In this document: positions 29,192 to 38,068 of the stretch, piece by piece
How positions within the stretch are numbered: the first letter of the stretch is position 1
Layout of the letters: each line of letters opens with the position of its first letter
Assembly: GCF_900112235.1 (NCBI RefSeq)
Contig: NZ_FOLH01000003.1
Coordinates: 248,001 to 312,000, forward strand
Source of the DNA: Marinospirillum celere
GTDB lineage: Bacteria > Pseudomonadota > Gammaproteobacteria > Pseudomonadales > Halomonadaceae
DNA length: 64,000 nt
Reading direction: 5' to 3'
The notes under the pieces: generated by a model
Seen by the model: only the letters and a program-made list of their open reading frames with translations
The model's database searches: none
Told to the model about the DNA's origin: nothing
Translations under genes and position numbers: made by a program

Positions 29192-29855
29192 GAATGGCTT
29201 CCTTAACACCAGCCTGAGGAGCACCCAAATGGATTTTCCTTAAGCCGGTCAGTTGTTCCAGTGCATGGTGACTGGTCAAAATAACCGTACCGCCTGCTTG
29301 CGCATGTTCAACCAAAAGGTGCTCCATAGCGGCGACGCCCTGTTTGTCCAAGGCAGTAAAGGGCTCATCCAGCAGCCATAGAGAGCGTCGGGTAAACAGC
29401 AAGCGGGCCAAGGCCACCCGGCGTTTTTGTCCTGCGGAAAGCTGCTGACAGGGTTGATCTTCAAAACCTGCCAGGCCAACTCGACTCAAGGCCTCTTCAA
29501 GGTCTTCTTCCTCTTGCCCACCTTCAAGAGCAGCAAACCAGTGTAAATTCTCAAGGGGAGTGAGTTCTGCTTTAATACCGGCAAGGTGGCCAATAAAAAG
29601 CAGCGCTTGATGCATTTCTTCCCAGCAGCCTTCTACAGGTTTACCCTGCCAATAGATGCGCCCCCCACTGGCAGGCAGAAAACCGGCCAAAAGGCGCATC
29701 AGGCTGGTCTTGCCTACCCCGTTGGGGCCCTCTAACTGCAACAATTCACCTGGGTAGAGGTCAAAATCCAAACCTGAAAACAGCAGCCGCTCATCTCTCT
29801 CGCAGCTTAACTGCCGAACAGATAGAATTGATGGCGGAGAGGGCGCAATGGACAT
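29184..29855 (-). CDS. ccmA: Haem exporter ATP-binding subunit CcmA
   Basis: The 223-residue ABC ATPase has Walker A (EGPNGVGKTSLMRLLAG), signature (QQLSAGQKRRVALARLL), Walker B with D-loop (LWLLDEPFTALDKQG) and H-loop (VILTSHHAL). It heads the ccmABCDEFGHI operon, and its start faces the divergent FliK-like gene across 111 bases. In that gap I see no strong promoter for either side. Confidence 0.95.
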   Translation of the reverse strand: MSIAPSPPSILSVRQLSCERDERLLFSGLDFDLYPGELLQLEGPNGVGKTSLMRLLAGFLPASGGRIYWQGKPVEGCWEEMHQALLFIGHLAGIKAELTPLENLHWFAALEGGQEEEDLEEALSRVGLAGFEDQPCQQLSAGQKRRVALARLLFTRRSLWLLDEPFTALDKQGVAAMEHLLVEHAQAGGTVILTSHHALEQLTGLRKIHLGAPQAGVKEAIHE

Positions 29856-29966
29856 TGAAGGTTAATACCCTTACTTAAAGAGAGTTCAATTCAGGCGCAC
29901 ACTTTACTATGATCCTGCTTAATCTGCCAGACAACACCGTCCGGCTACAGATATTGGAGAGGGGCT

Positions 29967-31577
29967 ATGCAGGGGTTGTCACCCAACGCAGTAAGCCAGG
30001 CTGATAGCAACAGAAACCCACCACCCACCATTAGGGGTACTATTAGCGAAGGTCGAGCTCAGCTTCCGGCCGGACAAGCTGCTGGTGCCCAGGTGACCTC
30101 CAGCGAAGCCAGCCGTGATGGACAGGGTTACCGGGTGCAGGTCCAGCTAACCTCCGGCGAGCAACTGACGCTTAGACTGGAGCGTCCCTTACCAGAGGGT
30201 CAGCAGCTTCACCTTCAAGGACGTGCCAAAGGGCAGGTTGAAGTACGCCTGTTGACACAGCTATCGCCAGAAGCCCTGACTGCTCAGCGCCTTAGCCAAG
30301 TAATCAGTCAACTGCCCAGCCTAAGCGCTCAGCCGCAAACCGGCTCACCACTGCCCATCAACCCAAGTCAAACCCTGATCGGCCAGGTCATCACCAGTCA
30401 AACCCTAACCCCGGTCACCAGCCAGAACCCGGCAAGCTATCTAACCCAACTCAACCTGCCCGGCGGCCAACGCCTGGATGTCATTACCAGCCAGCCCTTG
30501 CAACCCGGACAGGAAATTCAGATCAATCGCCCTGATGCCTCTACTCGACTGGAACTAACGCCACTCAATCAGGAAGCCTTGCAATTGCTCGCCAGTTTGC
30601 AAGCCAGCAGCCAGAACACCAGCAGTCGCAGTGAACCGGCCAGTTTACAAAGCCTGTTGCAAACGGCTAGCGCTCAGCTGCGCTTAGCGCTACCCCGCCA
30701 GGCCCCTTTAAGCCAGTCGCTACAACAGCTCAGCCAATTGACTGCTCAGCTGCCCAGACAAACACCCAGCCCCACTGCCCCTAACAACCCTGCTCCCCTG
30801 ACCCAACAGCCAGCAGCCTCTAGCAACAACACCTCGCCGGCTTCCAGCCTGCAAGCTCATCTGGGCCATATTCTAAAGCTCATTCCCCAGGGTGACCGGA
30901 CGCCAACCAGCCAGCAACTGCAGACCTTCCTCCCTCTAAGCGGTCTGCTGATGGAAGCCAGCATGGCCCGAGGTGCTCCTCCTTCGCAATTACAGGCAGA
31001 CCTCAAGTTTTTATTGCAGCAAGCCAGTGCCCAACTGCGCTCTCAAGCCTCTTTCCAGCAAGGTAATCAGCAGGTCAATCAACAGCTGGGACGCCAGCTG
31101 GATGCCGCCCAGGCCCGCATCCAGGTTCTACAACAAAGTAGCTTGCAGGCGACTCAGGTCAGTCATGAACGAGGGCAACCTGCCCAGGTTGTTCAGATGG
31201 ATTTACCCTATAGTGTTCGCGGCGACTGGTTTCAGGCGCAGCTGGAAATCCGGCGCTGGATAGAAGAGAAGGACGCTGAAGCCAATGCAAAAGAAGCGGC
31301 GCGTAAAACCCGCAGCTGGGAAGTTCAATTAAGCTTTGATCTGCATACCTGGGGACGGGTTCATACCCGGCTGAAACTAACGGCAGGTCAATTAAAAGCT
31401 GATGTTTTTGTTGAAGCCAAAGAGGCCTGGGAGCCGATGCGTCAGCAAGTTGGCCTGCTGGAAGCCCGACTTAGACGCCTCGGTGCTGAAGTTGACCGGG
31501 TTGAGTGCCATCTTGGCAAGCCACCTCAGCCCTTTCTGCACCGCCACCCCCAACAGATTATCGATACGGAGATTTAA
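29967..31577 (+). CDS. FliK-like hook-length control family protein (second copy)
   Basis: The 536-residue protein has a long Gln/Ser/Pro-rich low-complexity region (about 90-370) and a C-terminal hook-length-control-type domain (about 420-520: WEVQLSFDLHTWGRVHTRLKL followed by LEARLRRLGAEVDRVECHLG). This matches FliK-family architecture, although the cluster fliK lies 18 kb away. GGAG lies six to seven bases before the ATG. Its stop overlaps the start of an FlhB C-domain-like gene, the natural partner of a FliK. The same pair occurs beside ccm genes in pseudomonads. Function is not established. Confidence 0.8.
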   Translation: MQGLSPNAVSQADSNRNPPPTIRGTISEGRAQLPAGQAAGAQVTSSEASRDGQGYRVQVQLTSGEQLTLRLERPLPEGQQLHLQGRAKGQVEVRLLTQLSPEALTAQRLSQVISQLPSLSAQPQTGSPLPINPSQTLIGQVITSQTLTPVTSQNPASYLTQLNLPGGQRLDVITSQPLQPGQEIQINRPDASTRLELTPLNQEALQLLASLQASSQNTSSRSEPASLQSLLQTASAQLRLALPRQAPLSQSLQQLSQLTAQLPRQTPSPTAPNNPAPLTQQPAASSNNTSPASSLQAHLGHILKLIPQGDRTPTSQQLQTFLPLSGLLMEASMARGAPPSQLQADLKFLLQQASAQLRSQASFQQGNQQVNQQLGRQLDAAQARIQVLQQSSLQATQVSHERGQPAQVVQMDLPYSVRGDWFQAQLEIRRWIEEKDAEANAKEAARKTRSWEVQLSFDLHTWGRVHTRLKLTAGQLKADVFVEAKEAWEPMRQQVGLLEARLRRLGAEVDRVECHLGKPPQPFLHRHPQQIIDTEI

Positions 31578-31873
31578 TGATGCGCCTTAACCCTGATAGA
31601 AAGCCGCAACCCAAACGGGCTCTTGCTTTACAGTATGACGGTTTAGGTGCGCCCCGGCTGACCGCCAAGGGATGTGCGGAAATTGCTGAGAAGATTATTG
31701 CTCTGGCTGAAGAGCATGATATTCCGCTTTATGAAGATGCCTATCTAGCAGCTGCCCTGGCCCACCTGGAATTGGGTGAAGAAATACCTGAACTTTTATA
31801 TATGGCAATTGCCGAGGTGCTGGCATTTGTCTACGACCTGGACACCCTGAAAAGCAAGACGCCACCTAGTTGA
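31577..31873 (+). CDS. FlhB C-terminal-domain-like (EscU/YscU family) small protein
   Basis: The 98-residue protein resembles the part of FlhB that follows the self-cleavage site. RALALQYDGLGAPRLTAKG aligns with AVALKYDEEGNSAPLVLAKG of the cluster FlhB, and IALAEEHDIPLYEDAYLAAAL with its IADYYEIPVVQMPPLARAV; both then have a GEEIPELLYMAIAEVLAFVY-type end. It lacks the membrane domain and the NPTH cleavage motif. The first of two ATGs (31577) has GGAG six bases upstream and overlaps the stop of the FliK-like gene. A chaperone or competitor role in export switching is inference. Confidence 0.85.
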   Translation: MMRLNPDRKPQPKRALALQYDGLGAPRLTAKGCAEIAEKIIALAEEHDIPLYEDAYLAAALAHLELGEEIPELLYMAIAEVLAFVYDLDTLKSKTPPS

Positions 31874-32312
31874 TGGAATAGTGCTCTTCACGATCAGGAG
31901 CATCGCGCTGGGCCTTGAGTTCAGTGTGCACCAAAGTAATGAGTTCAGCTTCTACTCGTGCCAGGCCACAATTATTGACCAAGTCATCAACACTGGCACC
32001 CATTTCAACCAGACGAACAGCATAAGCATAGGGCAGACTGCCCGGATCCCGCTGCTCCATTTCCATTTGGCGCTCAACAGTTGAGTTAAGGCGTTTTTCA
32101 ACTTCGACAAGACGATGCCCCATCCCTATGGCACCGCTGCCCATCGCATGGCTTTCATTGCGCAACGCCTTGATTAGCAGATGGGTCTCATGACGAGCCT
32201 CATCAAGACGCCCCTTGAGCCTGCGAATATGCGCAAAGGCCAATAGTGCCAAGCCTAGTCCACAAAAGGCCAGCACCAGGGCAGCCAACTCAAACCAAGA
32301 GGGCGTAGACAT
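31866..32312 (-). CDS. DUF2802 domain membrane protein
   Basis: The 148-residue product has one N-terminal transmembrane helix (FELAALVLAFCGLGLALLAFA), a coiled-coil middle (RLKGRLDEARHETHLLIKALRNES, RLVEVEKRLNSTVERQMEME) and a small C-terminal helical domain (PYAYAVRLVEMGASVDDLVNNCGLARVEAELI) that resembles a helix-turn-helix. This is the DUF2802 pattern, often last in polar-flagellar chemotaxis operons. The ATG at 32312 shares its A with the cheW stop, so they are coupled. The 3' end overlaps the convergent FlhB-like gene by eight bases. Function unknown. Confidence 0.85.
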   Translation of the reverse strand: MSTPSWFELAALVLAFCGLGLALLAFAHIRRLKGRLDEARHETHLLIKALRNESHAMGSGAIGMGHRLVEVEKRLNSTVERQMEMEQRDPGSLPYAYAVRLVEMGASVDDLVNNCGLARVEAELITLVHTELKAQRDAPDREEHYSIN

Positions 32313-32800
32313 CAGAGAGCCGCCAGTTCTGACCACTCTTCATCAGACATGAGTTTATTCAGCTCAACAAGAATAAGCAGCTCGCCATTCTTATTACAAA
32401 CACCCTGAATAAACTTGGCACTTTCTTCATTGCCGACGTTAGGGGCGGTTTCAATTTCGGATTGTTTGAGGTAAACCACTTCAGCAACCGAATCAACCAT
32501 GATCCCAACCACCTGCTGGTCAGCTTCAATAATCATAATACGGGTTGCATCAGAAACCTCGCCAGGCATCAAACCAAAACGCTGACGGGTATCTATCACG
32601 GTCACCACATTACCCCGGAGGTTAATAATTCCCAGGACATAATCTGGGGCACCGGGAACAGGCGCAATTTCGGTATAGCGCAGAACTTCCTGCACCATCA
32701 TCACGTTGATTCCGTAGGTTTCTTCAGCCAGACGGAAGGTTACATACTGAAGTACCGGATCTGAGGTACTTTCAGCCTGAATCTTTTGTGGGCTAGACAT
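32312..32800 (-). CDS. cheW: Chemotaxis coupling protein CheW
   Basis: CheW links chemoreceptors to CheA. The 162-residue single-domain protein shows the family pattern: VLQYVTFRLAEETYGINVMMVQEVLRY, PGAPDYVLGIINLRGNVVTVIDTRQRFGL and VDSVAEVVYLKQSEIE. It lies downstream of parP, after a 91-base gap without a clear promoter, and is translationally coupled to the DUF2802 gene. Confidence 0.96.
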   Translation of the reverse strand: MSSPQKIQAESTSDPVLQYVTFRLAEETYGINVMMVQEVLRYTEIAPVPGAPDYVLGIINLRGNVVTVIDTRQRFGLMPGEVSDATRIMIIEADQQVVGIMVDSVAEVVYLKQSEIETAPNVGNEESAKFIQGVCNKNGELLILVELNKLMSDEEWSELAAL

Positions 32801-32891
32801 GGTTCAATCCTTCAGTTCAGTTGGGACACACACCCATAAATTACTATGCTAATACACCTCTGAGCATAAAAACAGTAGCCAGTAGCCAAGT

Positions 32892-33830
32892 TTACTCAGT
32901 ATCCAACTGTTTTAACGCACTCAAATTGGCTGGTTCCATTTGACCGTGGCCTTCTTTTAGCAAACGGTCAAAGGCAGCCACATCAATTAATGCACACATA
33001 TGCTCAATCACAGTACCCGCAAGCCAGGGACGTTTGCCCAAGGAAGTACGCCAGCGGACCTGATCCGGCTCCAGGGAAATAGAGCGGTCCACTTCATTGC
33101 AGGCCAACCCCCAAACACTATCATGAATACGAATAATCAGTTGATAGGGTTCCGGATGTTTTTCTATTAAAGCTGACGGCAGCACCCACTGAGCAGTATC
33201 CACCATACAGACATTCATATCATTGGCACGCAACATCCCCATAAACCAGTCAGGCTGGCCAAACAAAGGGGTTGGTTCCCGGTCTATCTTGATAATGCCA
33301 CCCAGCTCAACCAGAGGAACGGCCAAAGTTAGGCCTTTAACTTTAAACAGCAGGCATTCAAAGCGTTCCTGCGCCCAAACAGGTCTGCCATTTTTCCAAC
33401 CTGGGGGGCTGGGTGGCTGGTCAGGCACCTGATCTTCTTTAGGCGGAGCGGGAGCCGGTGGAACGGGTTTAGCAACTTCCGGCTCTGCTGGCTTAGGCTT
33501 GGCAACAGGTTCAGGAGTCGCGACTGGTTCGGGCTCAGGTTCAACTTCAGGTTCAGGCGGCGCAAATTTCAGCTCCGGCATCAATACCTGGGGTGTGGGT
33601 TCTGCTTCATCCAGTTGTGTCTTGGGTGCTGCAACTTCGGGTTCTGCAAGCTGCTTGGCTCTGGCCATAGAGTCACTTAAATGACGGCCCTGAAACGATT
33701 CTTCGCGTCTTGCCGGGGCTCGCTCAGTATCCTGCTCCAAAGCCTCGTCTTCAAAATCCTGGCCATCATCCCGCAACAAGGCTTCCAAATAGCCTTCAAT
33801 CGCTTGTTGAGGAGTTTCATGCCAACTCAT
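32892..33830 (-). CDS. parP: CheW-domain protein ParP (chemotaxis array integration)
   Basis: The 312-residue product has a polar N-terminus, a Pro/Glu-rich linker (about 80-145) and a C-terminal CheW-like domain (about 155-295: FECLLFKVKGLTLAVPLVELGGI, DWFMGMLRANDMNVCMVDTAQWVL, WGLACNEVDRSISLEPDQVRW). In Vibrio and Pseudomonas the protein at this position, right after parC and before cheW, is ParP, which stabilises CheA and ParC at the pole. Its start overlaps parC by ATGA. The name rests on architecture plus position. Confidence 0.85.
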   Translation of the reverse strand: MSWHETPQQAIEGYLEALLRDDGQDFEDEALEQDTERAPARREESFQGRHLSDSMARAKQLAEPEVAAPKTQLDEAEPTPQVLMPELKFAPPEPEVEPEPEPVATPEPVAKPKPAEPEVAKPVPPAPAPPKEDQVPDQPPSPPGWKNGRPVWAQERFECLLFKVKGLTLAVPLVELGGIIKIDREPTPLFGQPDWFMGMLRANDMNVCMVDTAQWVLPSALIEKHPEPYQLIIRIHDSVWGLACNEVDRSISLEPDQVRWRTSLGKRPWLAGTVIEHMCALIDVAAFDRLLKEGHGQMEPANLSALKQLDTE

Positions 33831-34639
33831 TGAGCACCTCTCCCCTCAGGGCTAGCAGCACGACGTGCTTCACCTTCTTTTTCCTGTAAAAACTTGAGCA
33901 GCACACTATAGGCATGAACGCCACGGCTTTCGGGATCCAACATCGAAGCAGGCATCCCAGCAACACTGGCATCCCTAAACTTGGTATCCACAGGAACCAT
34001 TGAGTGCCAAATGACATCGCCATAGGTATTTCTCAGCAACCGCAAACTTTGAATCGAGGCCTGGGTACGCCGATCATAAAGTGTGGGCACGACAGTATAA
34101 GGAAGAGCCTGTTTGCGCGCCTTGTTAATCATTTTCAAGGTGCGCATCATCCGCTCCAGGCCCTTAATCGCCAAGAATTCCGTTTGCACCGGAATAATCA
34201 GCTGCTCGCAGGCGGCTAAAGCATTGATCATCAAGAGCCCCAAAACTGGGGGGCTGTCAATCAAAACATAATCAAACCTGTTCCACAGCTGAGCCAGGGA
34301 TTTGGCCACCACCAACCCCATGCCCCCTTTACCGCTCATCTGGCGCTCAAGAGTCGCCAGGGCTGTAGAGGCGGCAATAATTTTTAATCGATCATGGCCA
34401 GTATCCAGCAAAAGACTGGCCGGCAGGTCTTCAGGGACCTGCTTATGCTGAAAGAGGTCATACACACTCTTTTCAACACTGTCAGGGTCATATTTAAAAT
34501 AACTGGTGAGGGACCCATGCGGGTCCAGATCCAGCAGAAGCACCTGATGACCACGGTCAGCAAGGATACCCCCGAGGGTTACGGCAGTTGTTGTTTTACC
34601 AACTCCACCTTTTTGATTAGCAACCGCCCAGACATGCAT
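33827..34639 (-). CDS. parC: ParA-family ATPase ParC (polar positioning of chemotaxis arrays)
   Basis: The 270-residue protein has the deviant Walker A of ParA/MinD ATPases (KGGVGKTTT, about residues 10-18) and the following LDLDPHGSLTSYF and DYVLIDSPPVLGLLMINALAA segments. The N-terminus VWAVANQKGGVGKTTTAVTL and its place between cheB and parP mark it as ParC rather than FlhG: FlhG proteins have a longer N-terminal lead and other motifs. It should form a polar gradient or cap to recruit CheA via ParP. This is not the topoisomerase IV subunit that shares the symbol. Confidence 0.88.
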   Translation of the reverse strand: MHVWAVANQKGGVGKTTTAVTLGGILADRGHQVLLLDLDPHGSLTSYFKYDPDSVEKSVYDLFQHKQVPEDLPASLLLDTGHDRLKIIAASTALATLERQMSGKGGMGLVVAKSLAQLWNRFDYVLIDSPPVLGLLMINALAACEQLIIPVQTEFLAIKGLERMMRTLKMINKARKQALPYTVVPTLYDRRTQASIQSLRLLRNTYGDVIWHSMVPVDTKFRDASVAGMPASMLDPESRGVHAYSVLLKFLQEKEGEARRAASPEGRGAQ

Positions 34640-34669
34640 ACCCGTTTCAACTCCTGTTGACCACCTGCG

Positions 34670-35857
34670 TCAGGTGACATCACTGGTTAACTTGTCGGCT
34701 ATATCCGCAAGATTTATTATTTCTTCTGCCAAGTTAGCCTTGGCAACAGCCATGGGCATTCCGTAGATCACCGAACTGGCTTCATCTTGTGCCCAGATGA
34801 CTGAACCTGTCTCTTTGAGCATTCTTGCCCCTTCTCGACCATCTGCGCCCATTCCCGTTAAGACCAATGCCAAAACCTTACCAGGAAAAACCTTGGCCGC
34901 GGAACCAAAGGTTACATCAACACAAGGCTTATAATTCAAGCGCTCATCACCCGGAAGGACTCTAACGCTGCCACCATTGCGTTTATCAACCATCAACTGC
35001 TTTCCGCCTGGTGCCAATAATGCCAGACCCGGCTTTAGAAGGTCACCATCTTCAGCTTCCTTGACTCTAATCTTACAAAGGCTGTTAAGTCTTTCGGCAA
35101 AAGCGCCCGTAAATGTAGAGGGCATATGCTGAATTAATACCAAAGGTGCAGGAAAATCAGCAGGCAAGCGGGTTAATACCGTTTGCAAAGCCATAGGCCC
35201 CCCTGTTGAGGTACCTATCATCACCAGCGAAAAATGGCGCGGCTGAGCTTTGGGCTTAACAGCAGGAGCCAGCCGTGATTTGGCATCTGCCTTTTCGGCA
35301 AGCTGCTGTTCCTGTTTTTTACGGGCTTCTTCACGGCGAGCGGCTATACGGTCATGCAGCGATGGACGTGATTTTGCGATTTCTGCTGATTCAGCGCCAG
35401 GTGATTTGAGCGCCTGCCGAGAAGCCACCTGGGGCCGGCTTGCCGGTGCAGATGAAGCCTGGCTACGTGCGACTGTGATAACCCGGTCACAGAGCACCTT
35501 GGCCATCTTCTCGGTATTACGGGAAATGTCTTCAAAATTTTTGGGAAGATAGTCAACTGCACCGGCTTCCAGAGCATCCAGGGTAACCCTTGCACCCTCA
35601 TGCGTTAGCGAAGAAAACATTAATACCGGAGTCGGTTGCCTGGCCATGATCTCACGCACGGCTGAGATACCATCCATAACGGGCATCTCATAATCCATGG
35701 TGATCACATCAGGTTTCAGCTCCAGTGTTTTTTCTACAGCTTCACGGCCATTTGCTGCAGTACCTATGGCCTTGAGCCGCGGATCTGTTTCCAGGAGTTC
35801 ACAGACCCTGCGTCGAAAAAAACCTGAATCATCAACCACCAAGACGGTGATTGGCAT
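34670..35857 (-). CDS. cheB: Chemotaxis protein-glutamate methylesterase/deamidase CheB
   Basis: CheB demethylates chemoreceptors when phosphorylated by CheA. The 395-residue product has an N-terminal receiver domain (VVDDSGFFRRRV, phospho-aspartate about 55 in ITMDYEMPVMDG), a linker rich in Ala, Arg and Lys (about 130-205), and the methylesterase domain with serine in IGTSTGGPMALQ, the histidine in LIQHMPSTFTGAFAERL and aspartate in VLTGMGADGREGA. The ATG at 35857 has GGAG six bases before it; a longer in-frame reading from 35902 is an artefact of an intergenic hairpin. Confidence 0.96.
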   Translation of the reverse strand: MPITVLVVDDSGFFRRRVCELLETDPRLKAIGTAANGREAVEKTLELKPDVITMDYEMPVMDGISAVREIMARQPTPVLMFSSLTHEGARVTLDALEAGAVDYLPKNFEDISRNTEKMAKVLCDRVITVARSQASSAPASRPQVASRQALKSPGAESAEIAKSRPSLHDRIAARREEARKKQEQQLAEKADAKSRLAPAVKPKAQPRHFSLVMIGTSTGGPMALQTVLTRLPADFPAPLVLIQHMPSTFTGAFAERLNSLCKIRVKEAEDGDLLKPGLALLAPGGKQLMVDKRNGGSVRVLPGDERLNYKPCVDVTFGSAAKVFPGKVLALVLTGMGADGREGARMLKETGSVIWAQDEASSVIYGMPMAVAKANLAEEIINLADIADKLTSDVT

Positions 35858-35881
35858 TTTCTTCTCCCAAACAATTATCTG

Positions 35882-35902
35882 ATGGCCCTGATCCAGGGCC
35901 AT
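35882..35902 (-). other. Perfect hairpin in the cheA-cheB gap
   Basis: ATGGCCCTG and CAGGGCCAT pair perfectly (nine base pairs) round a three-base loop in the 72-base gap between cheA and cheB. On the transcript it is followed by an AU-rich spacer and the cheB ribosome site, with no U-run, so it is not a classical terminator. It may stabilise the upstream mRNA or damp cheB output. Confidence 0.5.
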
Positions 35903-35929
35903 TTGCTATTCAGTCAAGCAACACGTTAA

Positions 35930-38056
35930 TCAACGGCGTCCGGTATAGTTTTTCAACAGCCCCGGAATATCCAGAATCAAAGCAATACGACCGTCACCGG
36001 TAATCGTAGCCCCAGCTAAACCAGGAGTACCGTGCAGCATTTGCCCCAAGGGTTTGATAACCACTTCTTCCTGGCCAATCAAGTCATCAACTACGAAGCC
36101 AACCTGCTGGTTACCTATAGATACCACAACAACATGGGCTTCTTTGAGTTCTTCCTTAGAAATCTCACGCTTGGCAGGATCACGAACCAACCAGCGACGC
36201 AAATAAAAGAGCGGCAGGGTACGTTCGCGAATGATAATGACTTCCTGGCCATCAATCTTGTTAGCGCGTGAAATATCCAGCTGGAAGATTTCATTGACAT
36301 TAACCAGAGGCAGGGCAAAGGTCTGATCTTGTAGCTTGATCATCAGTGTCGGCATGATCGCCAGAGTCAAAGGCACCTTGATAATAATCTTGCTGCCCTT
36401 ACCCAACTCCGACCAAACATTAATGGTCCCATTCAGCTGAGAGATCTTGGTTTTAACCACGTCCATACCGACACCCCGACCCGATACATCGGAAATTTCA
36501 TCCTTGGTCGAGAGACCAGCAGCAAAAATAAGATTGAAGGCTTCCTGGTCGCTAAGGCGGTCGGCCGCATCCTGATCCAGCTGACCTTTTTCCACTGCCT
36601 TGCGTTTGAGCACTTCAGGGTCCATTCCTGCGCCATCGTCAGAAATGGTCAACAGAATATGGTCACCTTCCTGTTCAGCAGCCAGAATGACTTTACCTTC
36701 TCTGGGTTTGCCTTTCTTCTCGCGCTCTTCAGGCTGTTCAATACCATGGTCAGCTGAGTTGCGAACCAGGTGGACCATGGGATCAGCCAAGGCTTCAACC
36801 AGGTTTTTATCCAGGTCGGTGTCTTCACCGATCATTTCCAGACGAATTTCCTTATTCATCTTACGTGACAGATCCCGGATGATACGTGGGAAGCGACCAA
36901 AGACCTTCTTGACCGGCTGCATACGGGTTTTCATGACCGAGGTCTGCAAATCCGCAGTAACCACATCAAGATTGGCTACAGCCTTGGCTAGCTCACTATC
37001 GGTACTATCAGAACCCAGACGCACCAGACGGTTACGCACCAACACCAGCTCACCTACCATGTTCATAATTTCATCAAGGCGTGAGGTATCAACGCGAACG
37101 GTGCTATCCGCTGCGGCCTCTTTTTTGGCGGGCGGCTTGGCCTGGGTAGCCGGTGGTTTGGCCTGACTTTCCGTGTCCTCGGCTGGTTTCTTGGGAGCGG
37201 CTGGCTTGGGCGCAGGCGCTGCAGGTTTTTGAGCCGATCCGGCCGTACCTGGGCCCTTACCTTTACCGTGAAGCTCGTCGAGCAGCTTGTCGAATTCTTC
37301 CTCGGTAATTTCATCATCACCAGCAGCCGGGGACGAAGCAGGCTTGGCAGGCTCTTCAGCTTTAGGAACAGCGCCCGGTCCTTTACCCTTGCCGTGCAAC
37401 TCATCCAACAGCTTATCAAATTCTTCCTCGGTGATTTCATCGTCACCGGGTGCTGAAGCTGCAGGCTGTGCTGGCTTTTTGGGAGGTTGCTCTTTAGCCA
37501 TCGCTGCCTTGTCTTCAGGGCTCAGGGCATTAAGCAAAGCTTCGTATTCTTCATCGGTAATATCACCCTCATCACCAGGGCTCGCTTCATCGCCGCTGTC
37601 TTCTTGAGGGCTCGTGGCCTGCTCTGTTTGCTCAGTAACTGCTTGTGGCGGCTCGCCAGCTTCATTTTCAGGCTTAGCATAGTAGGCAAGGGCTTCAAGG
37701 ATGGAAGCATCCGCAGGCTCAGGCATTTCATCGCCACGGACCGTTTCGAACATTTCATTGACACTATCCAAAGCACTAAGCACTGTGTCCATCAGCTCTG
37801 GAGTGACTGAACGCTGGTGTTTGCGCAGCGTATCAAAAACATTTTCTGCGTTGTGGCAGCAGTCTACCAGAGGGGTGATCTGCAAAAAGCCAGCACCACC
37901 TTTCACGGTGTGAAAACCACGAAAAATGGCGTTAAGCAGCTCAGGGTCATCTGGTGACTGCTCCAGATCGACCAACTGTTCAGAGAGCTGTTCCAGGATT
38001 TCACCTGCTTCTACTAAGAAATCCTGCAGAATATCCTGATCTGCATCGAGACTCAT
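35930..38056 (-). CDS. cheA: Chemotaxis histidine kinase CheA
   Basis: CheA passes phosphate from its histidine to CheY and CheB. The 708-residue product has the Hpt domain (phospho-histidine 49 in FRGFHTVKGGAGFL), a long acidic and Pro/Ala-rich linker (about 125-320), the dimerisation domain (TSRLDEIMNMVGELVLVRNRL), the ATP-binding domain (N box HLVRNSADHGIE, G boxes DDGAGMDPE and GRGVGMDVV) and the CheW-like regulatory domain. The linker carries two near-identical 24-residue copies starting DDEITEEEFDKLLDELHGKG at 205 and 247 and a weaker third near 165. Such a linker is known in polar-array CheA proteins to bind ParC/ParP. Confidence 0.97.
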   Translation of the reverse strand: MSLDADQDILQDFLVEAGEILEQLSEQLVDLEQSPDDPELLNAIFRGFHTVKGGAGFLQITPLVDCCHNAENVFDTLRKHQRSVTPELMDTVLSALDSVNEMFETVRGDEMPEPADASILEALAYYAKPENEAGEPPQAVTEQTEQATSPQEDSGDEASPGDEGDITDEEYEALLNALSPEDKAAMAKEQPPKKPAQPAASAPGDDEITEEEFDKLLDELHGKGKGPGAVPKAEEPAKPASSPAAGDDEITEEEFDKLLDELHGKGKGPGTAGSAQKPAAPAPKPAAPKKPAEDTESQAKPPATQAKPPAKKEAAADSTVRVDTSRLDEIMNMVGELVLVRNRLVRLGSDSTDSELAKAVANLDVVTADLQTSVMKTRMQPVKKVFGRFPRIIRDLSRKMNKEIRLEMIGEDTDLDKNLVEALADPMVHLVRNSADHGIEQPEEREKKGKPREGKVILAAEQEGDHILLTISDDGAGMDPEVLKRKAVEKGQLDQDAADRLSDQEAFNLIFAAGLSTKDEISDVSGRGVGMDVVKTKISQLNGTINVWSELGKGSKIIIKVPLTLAIMPTLMIKLQDQTFALPLVNVNEIFQLDISRANKIDGQEVIIIRERTLPLFYLRRWLVRDPAKREISKEELKEAHVVVVSIGNQQVGFVVDDLIGQEEVVIKPLGQMLHGTPGLAGATITGDGRIALILDIPGLLKNYTGRR

Positions 38057-38068
38057 CCATCGGCTCCT

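Noticed and set aside
33827-34639. Possibility that the ParA-type gene is the missing flhG/fleN
   Set aside because: The N-terminus starts directly at the Walker strand, and the gene lies between cheB and the CheW-like parP gene, as ParC does in Vibrio and Pseudomonas.
37247-37444. CheA linker repeats considered as a DNA repeat or recombination site
   Set aside because: The two copies differ at many third codon positions while the protein is kept, so this is a protein-level repeat.
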